Below the pieces are notes generated by a model that was not told where the DNA came from, made no database searches, and saw only the letters and a program-made list of their open reading frames with translations. This document shows positions 17,389 to 25,707 of a stretch of DNA of 64,000 bases, piece by piece. Source of the DNA: Streptomyces echinatus (lineage in GTDB: Bacteria; Actinomycetota; Actinomycetes; Streptomycetales; Streptomycetaceae); assembly GCF_014203595.1 (NCBI RefSeq), contig NZ_JACHJK010000013.1:238205-302204 (forward strand), written 5' to 3'. The translations under genes and the position numbers were made by a program. Each line of letters opens with the position of its first letter. The stretch's first letter is position 1.

Positions 17389-18219
17389 TCAGGAGCGACG
17401 GTAACGGCCGAACAGGAATCCGTCCTCCTCCAGCAGCGACACGAGTGCGAACCGGTGCGGAACCGCCACCGACGGCCCCCCGGCGATCCGCTGCGCGCCT
17501 CCGGCGGTGAGCGTCGGCGAGACGGTCAGGCACAGCTCGTCCAGCACCTCCGCGGCGATCAGCTGGCCGAGCAGCCGGGGCCCGCCCTCGGTGAGCAGCC
17601 GGGTGTGGCCGAGAGCGGCGAGGGCCTGGACCGCCCTCGCGGGCTCCACCCCCATGCCCGCACCGGCGATCACCACCTGGGCCCCCGCCTTCTCGGCGGC
17701 GGCGATCCGGTCGGGCGCGGCCGCGGCCCCGGTCAGGATCAGCGTCGGCACCAGGGGCGAGGTGAACAGCGGCAGCGTGAAGTCGAGCTCCAGGCTCGCG
17801 CTGACGATCGCGATCGCCGGGACCGGAGCCTGGCCGGCGGCCGTGCGGGCACCGGCGAACTCCGCGCGCACCCGGGCGGGGCGGTACCCCTCCTGCCGCA
17901 CCGTCTCCGCGCCGACCACGACCACGTCCGCGAGCGCCCGCAGCGTGCCGAAGACACGCATGTCGGTGGCGCTGGAGATGGGCTGCGAGCGGCCCTCGTG
18001 CTGGGCGGCGCCGTCGAGGGAGGAGACCATGTTGGCCCGCAGCCACGGCCGCGGGGCGCCCGGCGCGGGCTCCGGGTAGGCGTAGGCGGCGGCCAGCTCC
18101 GCGAGGTCCCACTCCCGGTCCACGACCGCCGCGGCCCCGACGGGCCCCCCGGCGGCCGGAGCGGCCCCGACGGGGGCCTGGGCTGCTGTTTCTTCGGTCA
18201 CAGGGAAGAGGCGTCGCAT
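17389..18219 (-). CDS. Pyrimidine reductase family protein (RibD C-terminal-like)
   Basis: A 276-aa protein matching the RibD C-terminal/DHFR-like reductase fold, which reduces the ribosyl side chain of a pyrimidine intermediate in riboflavin synthesis with NADPH. Supporting segments are RANMVSSLDGAAQ (~60), SATDMRVFGTLRALADVVVVGAETV, LLTEGGPRLLGQL and EVLDELCLTVSP. No deaminase domain is attached. A free-standing copy away from rib genes may have a different substrate. It is divergent from zapE with only 36 bp between the starts, so the promoters must overlap. The Ala/Pro-rich first 35 residues are probably disordered. Confidence 0.88.
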   Translation of the reverse strand: MRRLFPVTEETAAQAPVGAAPAAGGPVGAAAVVDREWDLAELAAAYAYPEPAPGAPRPWLRANMVSSLDGAAQHEGRSQPISSATDMRVFGTLRALADVVVVGAETVRQEGYRPARVRAEFAGARTAAGQAPVPAIAIVSASLELDFTLPLFTSPLVPTLILTGAAAAPDRIAAAEKAGAQVVIAGAGMGVEPARAVQALAALGHTRLLTEGGPRLLGQLIAAEVLDELCLTVSPTLTAGGAQRIAGGPSVAVPHRFALVSLLEEDGFLFGRYRRS

Positions 18220-18241
18220 TCGTGCAGTGTGACACGGCGCT

Positions 18242-18247
18242 TAGCAT
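18242..18247 (+). promoter_or_regulatory. -10 box TAGCAT of a leaderless promoter for zapE
   Basis: TAGCAT fits the actinobacterial TANNNT -10 and ends 8 nt before the GTG start at 18256. No Shine-Dalgarno sequence is present, consistent with a leaderless transcript. Confidence 0.5.
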
Positions 18248-18255
18248 GGGTAACT

Positions 18256-19359
18256 GTGTCGTCCTCCACCGCCGCCCCCGGATCCAGCCCCCTGCCCGAC
18301 GCGGGCCCTCTGTCGCTGTGTGCGCGCGAGCCGCACGTCCCCGCGGATCAGCTGGTCGCCGAGATGGTGCCGCCGCCGCGGTTCGACTCGGTCCGCTTCG
18401 CCACGTACCTCCCGGACCCGAACCAGCCCAGCCAGTCCGAGGCCGTCCGGGTGCTGGAGGGCTTCGCGGCCGGACTCGGCGGAGCGCACGCCGTCGGCGG
18501 CGGGAAGCGCGGCTTCCTCGGCTTCGGCCGGGCGAAGGCGCCGAAGACCCCGGCCGGCCCCCGGGGCGTCTACCTCGACGGCGGCTACGGCGTCGGCAAG
18601 ACCCATCTGCTCGCCTCCCTGTGGCACGCCACCCCCGCGGAGCCCGCGCTCAAGGCGTTCGGCACCTTCGTGGAGCTGACCAATCTGGTCGGGGCGCTCG
18701 GCTTCCAGAAGACCGTGCAGACGCTCGGCGGGCACCGTCTGCTGTGCATCGACGAGTTCGAGCTGGACGACCCCGGCGACACGGTCCTGGTGTCGACGCT
18801 GCTCGGCAAGCTGGTGGAGGCGGGCGTGGCACTCGCCGCCACCTCCAACACGCTGCCCGGCAAGCTGGGCGAGGGCCGCTTCGCCGCCGCCGACTTCCTG
18901 CGCGAGATCCAGGGCCTGTCGGCCCGCTTCCGCACCCTGCGCATCGACGGCGAGGACTACCGCCACCGCGGCCTGCCCGAGGCTCCGGCGCCCTTCTCCG
19001 ACGAGGAGGTCATGAAGACGGCCTTCGCCACCGAGGGCGCCTCGCTGGACGACTTCACGCACCTGCTGGACCACCTCGCCAAGGTGCACCCGAGCCGGTA
19101 CGGCGCCCTGACCGACGGGGTGCGGGCGGTCTGCCTGACCGGCGTGCGGCCCGTGCCCGACCAGTCGACGGCCCTGCGGCTGGTGGTCCTCGCCGACCGG
19201 CTGTACGACCGCGAGGTACCGGTACTGGCCTCCGGACTGCCGTTCGACAGGCTGTTCAGCGAGGAGATGCTGAACGGCGGCTACCGCAAGAAGTACTTCC
19301 GCGCGATATCCCGGCTCACCGCGCTGGCCCGGGACGCCAAGGGACTGGTCGGCGCCTGA
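18256..19359 (+). CDS. zapE: Cell division protein ZapE (AFG1-like ATPase)
   Basis: A 367-aa AAA+ ATPase of the ZapE/AFG1 family, linked in other bacteria to Z-ring stability under stress. Walker A is GGYGVGKTH (~109) and Walker B LLCIDEFELDD (~162). Sensor segment ATSNTLP, FAAADFLREI and the C-terminal LPFDRLFSEEMLNGGYRKKYFRAISRL are family hallmarks. The start is a GTG at 18256 with an apparent leaderless promoter. A Gly/Lys-rich insert near residue 80 is typical of Streptomyces versions. Confidence 0.93.
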   Translation: MSSSTAAPGSSPLPDAGPLSLCAREPHVPADQLVAEMVPPPRFDSVRFATYLPDPNQPSQSEAVRVLEGFAAGLGGAHAVGGGKRGFLGFGRAKAPKTPAGPRGVYLDGGYGVGKTHLLASLWHATPAEPALKAFGTFVELTNLVGALGFQKTVQTLGGHRLLCIDEFELDDPGDTVLVSTLLGKLVEAGVALAATSNTLPGKLGEGRFAAADFLREIQGLSARFRTLRIDGEDYRHRGLPEAPAPFSDEEVMKTAFATEGASLDDFTHLLDHLAKVHPSRYGALTDGVRAVCLTGVRPVPDQSTALRLVVLADRLYDREVPVLASGLPFDRLFSEEMLNGGYRKKYFRAISRLTALARDAKGLVGA

Positions 19360-19463
19360 CCCGTACCCCCGGCCGCCGTTAACGGACCGGCCCCCGCGGG
19401 TCAAGGGCTGGTTCGCGCCACCCGACCCGCACTTTTCACGCTCTCTTCCGCGCGTAACGCGCA

Positions 19464-19495
19464 GTTAACCCTGCAAAGGACTTTGCAGGGTTAAC
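19464..19495. terminator. Perfect 15-bp inverted repeat after zapE
   Basis: The arms are GTTAACCCTGCAAAG and CTTTGCAGGGTTAAC, separated by GA. The match is perfect and unusually AT-rich for this genome. It sits 105 bp after zapE and 69 bp before the next gene. It may be a terminator, but the near-zero loop and palindromic arms also suit a protein-binding site for the downstream promoter. Confidence 0.5.
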
Positions 19496-19564
19496 GTGTT
19501 TCTTGACCATCCATTGACCATCACTTGGTCTGGACAAGAACGTGAACACGGCGGAGGGGGGCTC

Positions 19565-19960
19565 ATGTTCCGAGGTACGACGGCCCGGACCCTGCTCTCC
19601 CTCCTCGGCGCGACACTGCTCGCGCTCCTGCCCTTCGCCCCCACGGGAAACTTCGCACCCGCGCACACCTTCGGTCAGGCGCTGGCCAAGACCCAGACCG
19701 GAATCACCCCCTCCGCGCACCTGGCGCGTGACGGGGCGGAGTCGGTCCGCGCCCCCGGCCGCCCGGGTGAACCCGTGGGCATCCCGCACGTGCGCGACCG
19801 CCACCGCGGCCCGGCGCCCCACGGCAGCGGGGAACACCCCCCGATATCCGGCCGGGCGGCCGAGGCCCGCCCGACGGCACCCGCCGGCGCCCCGCCCCGC
19901 CACACCCCCGGACCGTCGAGAGCCCACACACCGGCAGCGCTTCAGGTCTTCCGCTGCTGA
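19565..19960 (+). CDS. Small secreted hypothetical protein
   Basis: A 131-aa protein with a clear signal sequence (MFRGTTARTLLSLLGATLLAL then LPFAPTG). It continues as a Pro/Arg/His-rich, probably unstructured chain ending in a single Cys (VFRC). A strong GGAGGGGGG ribosome site precedes the ATG at 19565. It matches no domain I know. It is 76 bp upstream of the carbonic anhydrase on the same strand and could share its transcript. Confidence 0.6.
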   Translation: MFRGTTARTLLSLLGATLLALLPFAPTGNFAPAHTFGQALAKTQTGITPSAHLARDGAESVRAPGRPGEPVGIPHVRDRHRGPAPHGSGEHPPISGRAAEARPTAPAGAPPRHTPGPSRAHTPAALQVFRC

Positions 19961-20036
19961 GACCCGGGCCGTTCCCCCCACCACCGTCGTTCAAGTCCGA
20001 CGCGCCGGGCAGGCGCGCCAGGAGGAACTCACAGAC

Positions 20037-20615
20037 ATGCAGCCCCTCATCGACAACGCCCGTACCTTCGGACAGCGCCCTGAGGAGTTCGCCGAGCTCG
20101 CCGAAGGCCAGTCCCCACAGGTGCTGTTCATCACCTGCTCCGATTCCCGGGTCGTCCCGGCCCTGATCACGGGCGCCCGCCCCGGCGAGCTGTTCGAGCT
20201 GCGCACCGCGGGCAACATCGTCCCCCCGTACGCCTCCGGGCACCCCACCGGCGAGGCCGCCACCATCGAGTACGCCGTCGAGGTCCTCGGCGTCCGCGAC
20301 ATCGTGGTCTGCGGCCACTCGCACTGCGGCGCCGTCGGCGCCCTGGTGCGCGGTGACGACCTGACCGCCGTACCGGCCGTGCGCGACTGGCTGGCGCACG
20401 CCACCCCGCGCCCGGCCGGCGCCGCCGAGGACCCGGAGGTCGCCGAGGGTGTGCAGAGCCATGTCCTGGCCCAGCTGCTGCGGCTGCGCTCGTACCCCTG
20501 CGTCGAGCGGAAGCTGACGGAGGGCCGGCTGGACCTGCACGCCTGGTACTACGAGGTGCACACCGGCGCCGTACGGACGCACCGCCCGCAGACCGACACC
20601 TTCGAGGCCCTGTGA
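20037..20615 (+). CDS. Beta-class carbonic anhydrase
   Basis: A 192-aa enzyme interconverting CO2 and bicarbonate. The zinc ligands are visible: C34 in TCSDSR, then H94 and C97 in CGHSHCGAVG. D36 and R38 form the conserved dyad. An AGGAGG site precedes the ATG at 20037 at slightly long spacing. The stop overlaps the start of the SulP transporter by 4 nt, a coupling that supports a role in bicarbonate supply. Confidence 0.95.
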   Translation: MQPLIDNARTFGQRPEEFAELAEGQSPQVLFITCSDSRVVPALITGARPGELFELRTAGNIVPPYASGHPTGEAATIEYAVEVLGVRDIVVCGHSHCGAVGALVRGDDLTAVPAVRDWLAHATPRPAGAAEDPEVAEGVQSHVLAQLLRLRSYPCVERKLTEGRLDLHAWYYEVHTGAVRTHRPQTDTFEAL

Positions 20616-22102
20616 GCACGCCGATGACCAGTGACCGCACCCTCATATCCCGTTTCCCGTACCTGAGGCAGGACTTCGCCGCCTCCCTCGTCGTCTTCCT
20701 GGTCGCGCTCCCCCTGTGCGTGGGCGTGGCCGTCGCCTCCGGGGTGCCGGCCGAACTCGGCCTGGTGACCGGCATCGTGGGCGGCCTCGTCACCGGGCTG
20801 ATGCGCGGCAGCAGCCTGCAGGTGTCGGGGCCGGCCGCCGGCCTGACCGTGCTCGTCTTCGAGGCGGTCAAGGAGTTCGGCCTGCCGGTGCTCGGCGTGA
20901 TCGTGCTCCTCGCCGGGCTGCTCCAGGTGGCCATGGGCCTGCTGCGGCTGGGCCGTTACTTCCGGGCCATCTCCGTCTCCGTCGTGGAGGGCATGCTGGC
21001 CGGAATCGGCCTGGTCCTCATCGCCGGGCAGCTGTATCCGGCCCTGTCGGCGAAGGCTCCCGACTCCGGTCTGGGCAAGATCGCCGGCCTGCCCGGCGCG
21101 TTCCGGGACGCCTTCGGCGACGGCGACGCCCTGGCCTCGCTCGCGGTGTGCGCGGGCACGATCGCGGTGCTGCTGCTGTGGAAGCACACCCCGGCCAAGG
21201 TGCGCGCGGTGCCCGGTCCGCTCGCCGCGGTCGGGCTCGCCACACTGGCCACGCTCGCGCTGAGCCTGCCGGTGGCCACGGTGGAGGTGCGGGGCCTGCT
21301 CGGCTCCGTCCAGCCGCCGCCGCTGAGCGCCTTCGGCGAGCTGGCCGGCGTCGGGCTGCTGGGCACGGTCGTCGCCTTCACCCTGATCGCGTCGGCCGAG
21401 TCGCTGTTCAGCGCGGCGGCCGTGGACCGGCTGCACTCCGGCCCGCGCACCCAGTACAACCGGGAACTCCTCGCCCAGGGCGTCGGCAACACGGTGTGCG
21501 GGCTGCTCGGCGCGCTGCCGATCACCGCGGTGATCGTGCGCAGCGCGGCCAACGTCCAGGCCGGCGCCCGGACGAAGGCCTCCCGGGTGCTGCACGGCGT
21601 CTGGCTGCTGCTGTTCGCGGCCCTGCTGCCGGACGTGCTCGCCCACATCCCGATCCCGGCCCTCGCGGGCATCCTGGTCCACGCGGGCGCCAAGCTGATC
21701 CCGGTCCGGGCCCTGGCCGCGCTGTGGCGCGAGCACCGGGGGGAGGCACTGGTCCTCGCCGTCACGGCCGTCTCCATCGTCGCCGTCAGCATGTTCGAGG
21801 GCGTGCTCATCGGTCTCGCGCTGGCGGTGGTGAAGACCGCCTGGGAGGCCTCGCACGTCAAGCTGGAGGTCGTGGACAAGGGGGCGGGCCCGGTGGAGGC
21901 GTATCTGGCGGGCAACGCGACCTTCCTGCGGCTGCCGAAGATCCTGGACAGCCTGGAGTCGCTGCCGCAGGACCGGCCGGTCCGGCTCGACCTGTCCGGG
22001 CTGCACCATCTGGACCACGCCTGCCGTACGGCCCTGGAGAACTGGGCCGCGCGGCACAGCGCGGCGGGCACGGAGCCGGTGACGCTGGTCATGGCCGCGT
22101 GA
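20612..22102 (+). CDS. SulP-family anion (bicarbonate/sulfate) transporter with STAS domain
   Basis: A 496-aa integral membrane protein with about a dozen hydrophobic helices. It contains the SulP entry motif VVFLVALPLCVGVAVASGVP, the LQVSGPAAGLTVLVF segment, and a short cytosolic STAS domain near 415-490 (RLDLSGLHHLDHACRTALENW). SulP proteins move sulfate, bicarbonate or other anions. Overlap with the carbonic anhydrase gene (GTGA) favours bicarbonate, as in other CA-SulP pairs, but substrate is inferred from context. The start is GTG 20612. Confidence 0.9.
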   Translation: MSTPMTSDRTLISRFPYLRQDFAASLVVFLVALPLCVGVAVASGVPAELGLVTGIVGGLVTGLMRGSSLQVSGPAAGLTVLVFEAVKEFGLPVLGVIVLLAGLLQVAMGLLRLGRYFRAISVSVVEGMLAGIGLVLIAGQLYPALSAKAPDSGLGKIAGLPGAFRDAFGDGDALASLAVCAGTIAVLLLWKHTPAKVRAVPGPLAAVGLATLATLALSLPVATVEVRGLLGSVQPPPLSAFGELAGVGLLGTVVAFTLIASAESLFSAAAVDRLHSGPRTQYNRELLAQGVGNTVCGLLGALPITAVIVRSAANVQAGARTKASRVLHGVWLLLFAALLPDVLAHIPIPALAGILVHAGAKLIPVRALAALWREHRGEALVLAVTAVSIVAVSMFEGVLIGLALAVVKTAWEASHVKLEVVDKGAGPVEAYLAGNATFLRLPKILDSLESLPQDRPVRLDLSGLHHLDHACRTALENWAARHSAAGTEPVTLVMAA

Positions 22103-22108
22103 GGGCCC

Positions 22109-22158
22109 GCCCGTGGGGCCGGGACGCCGGGACCTCTCGGTTTCCCGGCCCCACGGGC
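22109..22158 (+). terminator. Rho-independent-like terminator after the SulP gene
   Basis: GCCCGTGGGGCCGGGA at 22109-22124 pairs perfectly with TCCCGGCCCCACGGGC at 22143-22158 (16 bp, 18-nt loop). No U-tract follows, as is usual in Streptomyces. Confidence 0.7.
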
Positions 22159-22207
22159 CTATGGTGGCAACAACAGACATAACCGACCTCTGTACGAGGG
22201 GGTCACC

Positions 22208-23038
22208 ATGGTCGACGAGCTTCTGGTCGCCGCGGCGGCGGTCGGCTCCGCCGGTGTGGTGTACCTGGCGGCGGCGGCACGCGTGGTCAAGCAGTACGAA
22301 CGGGGTGTGCTGTTCCGGCTCGGCCGGGTCACCGGAGACGTGCGGGAACCGGGCCTGAACCTGATCATTCCCTTCGTGGACCGCCTGCACAGGATCAACA
22401 TGCAGATCGTGACGATGCCGATCCCGGCCCAGGAGGGCATCACCCGCGACAACGTCACCGTCCGGGTGGACGCGGTGGTCTACTTCCGGGTGGTCGACGC
22501 GGCGAGCGCCCTGGTGAAGGTCGAGGACTACAAGTTCGCGGTGTCGCAGATGGCGCAGACGTCCCTGCGGTCGATCATCGGCAAGAGCGATCTGGACGAT
22601 CTGCTCTCCAACCGCGAAAAGCTCAACCAGGGCCTGGAGCTGATGATCGACAGCCCGGCGGTGGGCTGGGGCATCCAGGTCGACCGGGTGGAGATCAAGG
22701 ATGTGTCCCTGCCGGACACGATGAAGCGGTCGATGGCCCGCCAGGCCGAGGCGGACCGCGAGCGCCGGGCCCGGATCATCAACGCCGACGCCGAGCTCCA
22801 GGCGTCCAAGAAGCTCGCCGAGGCCGCCCAGCAGATGTCGGACACACCCACCGCGCTCCAGCTGCGGCTGCTGCAGACGGTGATGGCGGTCGCGGCCGAG
22901 AAGAACTCCACCCTGGTCCTGCCGATCCCGGTGGAGCTGCTGCACTTCCTGGAACGGGGCGCGCAGCCACCGCCGGCGGAGCCGGACCACCTGCCGCAGC
23001 CCGCGCCGCACACCAACGGCGGACCGCATCCCGGCTAG
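22208..23038 (+). CDS. Slipin/stomatin-like SPFH-domain membrane protein
   Basis: A 276-aa protein anchored by one N-terminal TM helix (~4-26), followed by an SPFH domain. Typical are VVKQYERGVLFRLGRV, GLNLIIPFVDRLHRI, VRVDAVVYFRVVD, the LRSIIGKSDLDDLLSNRE block and RVEIKDVSLPDTMKRSMARQ. A charged coiled-coil follows at ~180-225. Stomatins form large membrane rings that organise microdomains and proteases. A Pro-rich tail of ~30 residues ends the protein. A GAGGGGG site precedes the ATG at 22208. Confidence 0.92.
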   Translation: MVDELLVAAAAVGSAGVVYLAAAARVVKQYERGVLFRLGRVTGDVREPGLNLIIPFVDRLHRINMQIVTMPIPAQEGITRDNVTVRVDAVVYFRVVDAASALVKVEDYKFAVSQMAQTSLRSIIGKSDLDDLLSNREKLNQGLELMIDSPAVGWGIQVDRVEIKDVSLPDTMKRSMARQAEADRERRARIINADAELQASKKLAEAAQQMSDTPTALQLRLLQTVMAVAAEKNSTLVLPIPVELLHFLERGAQPPPAEPDHLPQPAPHTNGGPHPG

Positions 23039-23053
23039 GGTCGTCCGTTCGGA

Positions 23054-23099
23054 TCAGGCCGGAAGGAGTGCCCGTGTCAGGCCGGAAGGAGTGCCGGTG
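23054..23099 (+). repeat. 23-bp tandem duplication across the ppk2 translation start
   Basis: Two adjacent 23-bp copies (23054-23076 and 23077-23099) differ at one base (CCCGTG versus CCGGTG at the ends). Each carries GGAAGGA and a GTG, but only the second GTG is in frame with ppk2. Confidence 0.85.
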
Positions 23100-23966
23100 C
23101 CGAAGCCCCCGGCCAGGAACAGGAGCGTGACACTCCGGGAGCTGCTGCGGCTCCCGCCGGGCGAGCCGGTCGACCTCGCCGGGTACGACGCCCGCGCCAC
23201 GCCCGGCGCCCCGGACGGCAAGGAGGCCGCGCAGGCGGACCGGGAACGCATGGCACGGCGTCTGGCCGGGCTCCAGGAGCGGCTGTGGGCGGCGGGCACG
23301 GCGGGTGACCACCGCAGGGTCCTGCTCGTGCTGCAGGGCATGGACACCAGCGGCAAGGGCGGCACGGTCAAGCACGTCATCGGTCAGTTGAACCCGTCCG
23401 GCTGCCGTATCCACGCCTTCAAGGCGCCCACCGAGGAGGAGCGGGCGCACGACTTCCTGTGGCGGGTGCGGCGGGTCCTGCCGGAACCGGGCGAGATCGG
23501 CATCTTCGACCGTTCGCACTACGAGGACGTCCTGATCGCCCGGGTCCGGCAGCTCGCCCCGCCCGCCGAGATCGGCAGCCGTCACGGGCTGATCAACGAC
23601 TTCGAGCGGGAACTGGCCGAGGACGGCGTCACCCTGGTCAAGTGCTTCCTGCACCTCTCCTACGAGGAGCAGAAGCGGCGTCTGCTGCGCCGGCTGGACC
23701 GTCCCGACAAGCACTGGAAGTTCCACCCGAGCGACATCGACGAGCGTGCCCTGTGGCCCGCCTACCAGGAGGCGTACGAACTCGCCCTGGAGCGCTGCGC
23801 GGCCCCGCACGCGCCCTGGTACCTGGTCCCGGCCGACCGCAAGTGGTACCGGAACTGGGCCGTCAGCCGGCTGCTGCTGGAGCATCTGCGCGAGCTGGAC
23901 CCACGGTATCCGGAGGCCGGCTTCGACGTCGCGGAGAGCCGGGAGCGGCTGCTGAAGCAGGCGTGA
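23097..23966 (+). CDS. Polyphosphate kinase 2 family protein
   Basis: A 289-aa PPK2-type kinase that transfers phosphate between polyphosphate and nucleoside mono- or diphosphates. Walker A is GMDTSGKGG (~80) and the Walker B region IFDRSHYEDVL (~137). KFHPSDIDER and the late KWYRNWAVS are also diagnostic. I chose GTG 23097 because GGAAGGA lies 6 nt upstream; an in-frame GTG at 23091 directly abuts that site. A tandem duplication of the initiation region, and another immediately after the stop, flank the gene. Confidence 0.92.
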   Translation: MPKPPARNRSVTLRELLRLPPGEPVDLAGYDARATPGAPDGKEAAQADRERMARRLAGLQERLWAAGTAGDHRRVLLVLQGMDTSGKGGTVKHVIGQLNPSGCRIHAFKAPTEEERAHDFLWRVRRVLPEPGEIGIFDRSHYEDVLIARVRQLAPPAEIGSRHGLINDFERELAEDGVTLVKCFLHLSYEEQKRRLLRRLDRPDKHWKFHPSDIDERALWPAYQEAYELALERCAAPHAPWYLVPADRKWYRNWAVSRLLLEHLRELDPRYPEAGFDVAESRERLLKQA

Positions 23967-24016
23967 GGCGGGCGGGCTCGCGGGCGACCTGAGGCGGGCG
24001 GGCTCGCGGGCGACCG
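23965..24016 (+). repeat. 26-bp tandem duplication at the ppk2 stop codon
   Basis: Two adjacent 26-bp copies (23965-23990 and 23991-24016) beginning GAGGCGGGCGGGCTCG are identical except for the last base. The first overlaps the ppk2 stop codon. Confidence 0.85.
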
Positions 24017-24090
24017 GAGGCCGCCGCGACCCGGCCGGACGGGCCGCCCCCGGCACAGGTGAGCCCCGTCGGCCGGGGTACCCGGCGGGC

Positions 24091-25614
24091 ATGCGTGAGC
24101 AGCGGAAGGTCACCGAGTCGTACTGGCTGCGGACCGCCCCCGGCCCGGCCCACCCGGCCCTGGACGAGGATCTCGACGTCGACGTGGCCGTCGTCGGCGC
24201 CGGCATCGCCGGGCTGAGCACCGCCCACGAGCTGGTCCGGGCCGGGCTGCGGGTGGCGGTGCTGGAGGCCGGGCGGGTGGCGGCCGGGGTCACGGGCCAC
24301 ACCACCGCGAAGCTGACCGCCCAGCACACCCTCGTCTACGACCGGCTGCGGCGCACCCGCGGGCCCGACGGGGCACGGCTGTACGCCCGTTCGCAGTCGG
24401 ATGCGATCGAGCACGCGGCGGCGCTGGTGGCGGAGCTGGGCATCGACTGCGAGTGGGAGACCAGGGACGCGTACACCTACGTCCGGGACCGGGGCCGGGC
24501 CGAGGAGGTGCGGGCCGAGGCGGAGGCCGCGCGGGAGGCGGGTCTGCCGGCGGTGTTCACCACGGAGACCGGGCTGCCGTTCCCGGTGGCGGGCGCGGTC
24601 CGGGTGACCGGGCAGGCGCAGTTCCACCCGGTCAAGTACCTGCGGGCGATCACCGCCGATCTGATCGCGCGTGGCGGGCAGGTCTATGAGGGCACCCGGG
24701 TCACCGGTCTGGCGGAGGCCGAGCCGTGCCGGCTGACGACCGGGGCGGGCGCCACGGTGACCGCCCGGGACGTCGTGCTGGCCACCCACTACCCGGTGTT
24801 CGACCGGGCCCTGCTGTTCGCCCGGCTCTCCCCGCGCCGGGAACTCGTCGTCGCCGGGCCGCTGGGCGACGGCCGGGACCCGCACGGCATGTACATCACC
24901 CCCGACGAGAACACCCGCTCGGTGCGCACCGCGCCCTACGGCGAGGACGGGCGGCGGCTGCTCGTGGTCACCGGGGAGCATTTCACGCCCGGCACCGGCG
25001 ATCCGCGGGCCGGCTTCGACCGGCTGGCCGCCTGGGCCGAGGTGCACTTCCCCGGGGCGACCCTGGACCAGGCCTGGGCCACCCAGGACAACGAGTCCAC
25101 CGACACGGTCCCGCTGGTCGGGCCGTTCCACCCCGGCGCCCGGCACACCTATGTCGCCACCGGCTTCGGCGGCTGGGGCCTGAGCGGCGGCATCATGGCC
25201 GGGCGGCTGCTGACCGCGCTGATCACCGGCCGGGACTGCGCCTGGAGCGGGCTGTACGACCCGCGCCGGCTGAAGTCGGTGGTGCGTGAGGCGCCGTCGC
25301 TGCTGAAGACGCAGGCGGAGGTGGCCCGGCACTTCGTCGGCGACCGGCTGAGGCCGCCGGCCTCCGTGGACGACCTGGCTCCCGGCGACGGAGCGCTGGT
25401 GCGGTCCGGCGGCGAACGGCTCGCCGTGCACCGCGACGACGAGGGCGCCCTGCACGCCGTGTCGGCCCGCTGCACCCACCTCGGCTGCCTGGTCTCCTTC
25501 AACCGCGCCGAACGCGCCTGGGAGTGCCCCTGCCACGGCTCGCGCTTCGCCGTCGACGGCACGGTGCTCCAGGGCCCCGCGGTCAAGCCGCTGGAACGGC
25601 GCGACCTCGACTGA
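24091..25614 (+). CDS. FAD-dependent oxidoreductase with C-terminal Rieske [2Fe-2S] domain
   Basis: A 507-aa DAO-family flavoprotein. The FAD-binding motif VAVVGAGIAGLSTAHEL is at ~32-48, and GHTTAKLTAQH (~70-80) is typical of the GlcD/DadA-like Rieske oxidoreductases. The C-terminal ~80 residues are a Rieske cluster domain, with CTHLGC (~461) and CPCHGS (~479) supplying two Cys and two His. The substrate is unknown. Genes with this architecture are common in actinomycetes and cyanobacteria. No operon partner is evident. Confidence 0.92.
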   Translation: MREQRKVTESYWLRTAPGPAHPALDEDLDVDVAVVGAGIAGLSTAHELVRAGLRVAVLEAGRVAAGVTGHTTAKLTAQHTLVYDRLRRTRGPDGARLYARSQSDAIEHAAALVAELGIDCEWETRDAYTYVRDRGRAEEVRAEAEAAREAGLPAVFTTETGLPFPVAGAVRVTGQAQFHPVKYLRAITADLIARGGQVYEGTRVTGLAEAEPCRLTTGAGATVTARDVVLATHYPVFDRALLFARLSPRRELVVAGPLGDGRDPHGMYITPDENTRSVRTAPYGEDGRRLLVVTGEHFTPGTGDPRAGFDRLAAWAEVHFPGATLDQAWATQDNESTDTVPLVGPFHPGARHTYVATGFGGWGLSGGIMAGRLLTALITGRDCAWSGLYDPRRLKSVVREAPSLLKTQAEVARHFVGDRLRPPASVDDLAPGDGALVRSGGERLAVHRDDEGALHAVSARCTHLGCLVSFNRAERAWECPCHGSRFAVDGTVLQGPAVKPLERRDLD

Positions 25615-25695
25615 CCGGGGGCCGTACGCCCGCCGCGCGGGTGACCGTACCGCCGCGCCACGGACCATATCGCCGTATAAACACACTTTTCTGCC

Positions 25696-25701
25696 TACGT
25701 T
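25696..25701 (+). promoter_or_regulatory. -10 box TACGTT of a leaderless promoter for the deacetylase gene
   Basis: TACGTT is followed by 6 nt and then the GTG at 25708. There is no ribosome site. The preceding ~50 bp are unusually AT-rich (ATATCGCCGTATAAACAC). Confidence 0.5.
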
Positions 25702-25707
25702 CGTACG

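Noticed and set aside
20549..23029. 826-codon minus-strand open frame opposite the SulP and SPFH genes
   Set aside because: Composition is Gln/Arg/His-rich shadow coding opposite two clear protein families.
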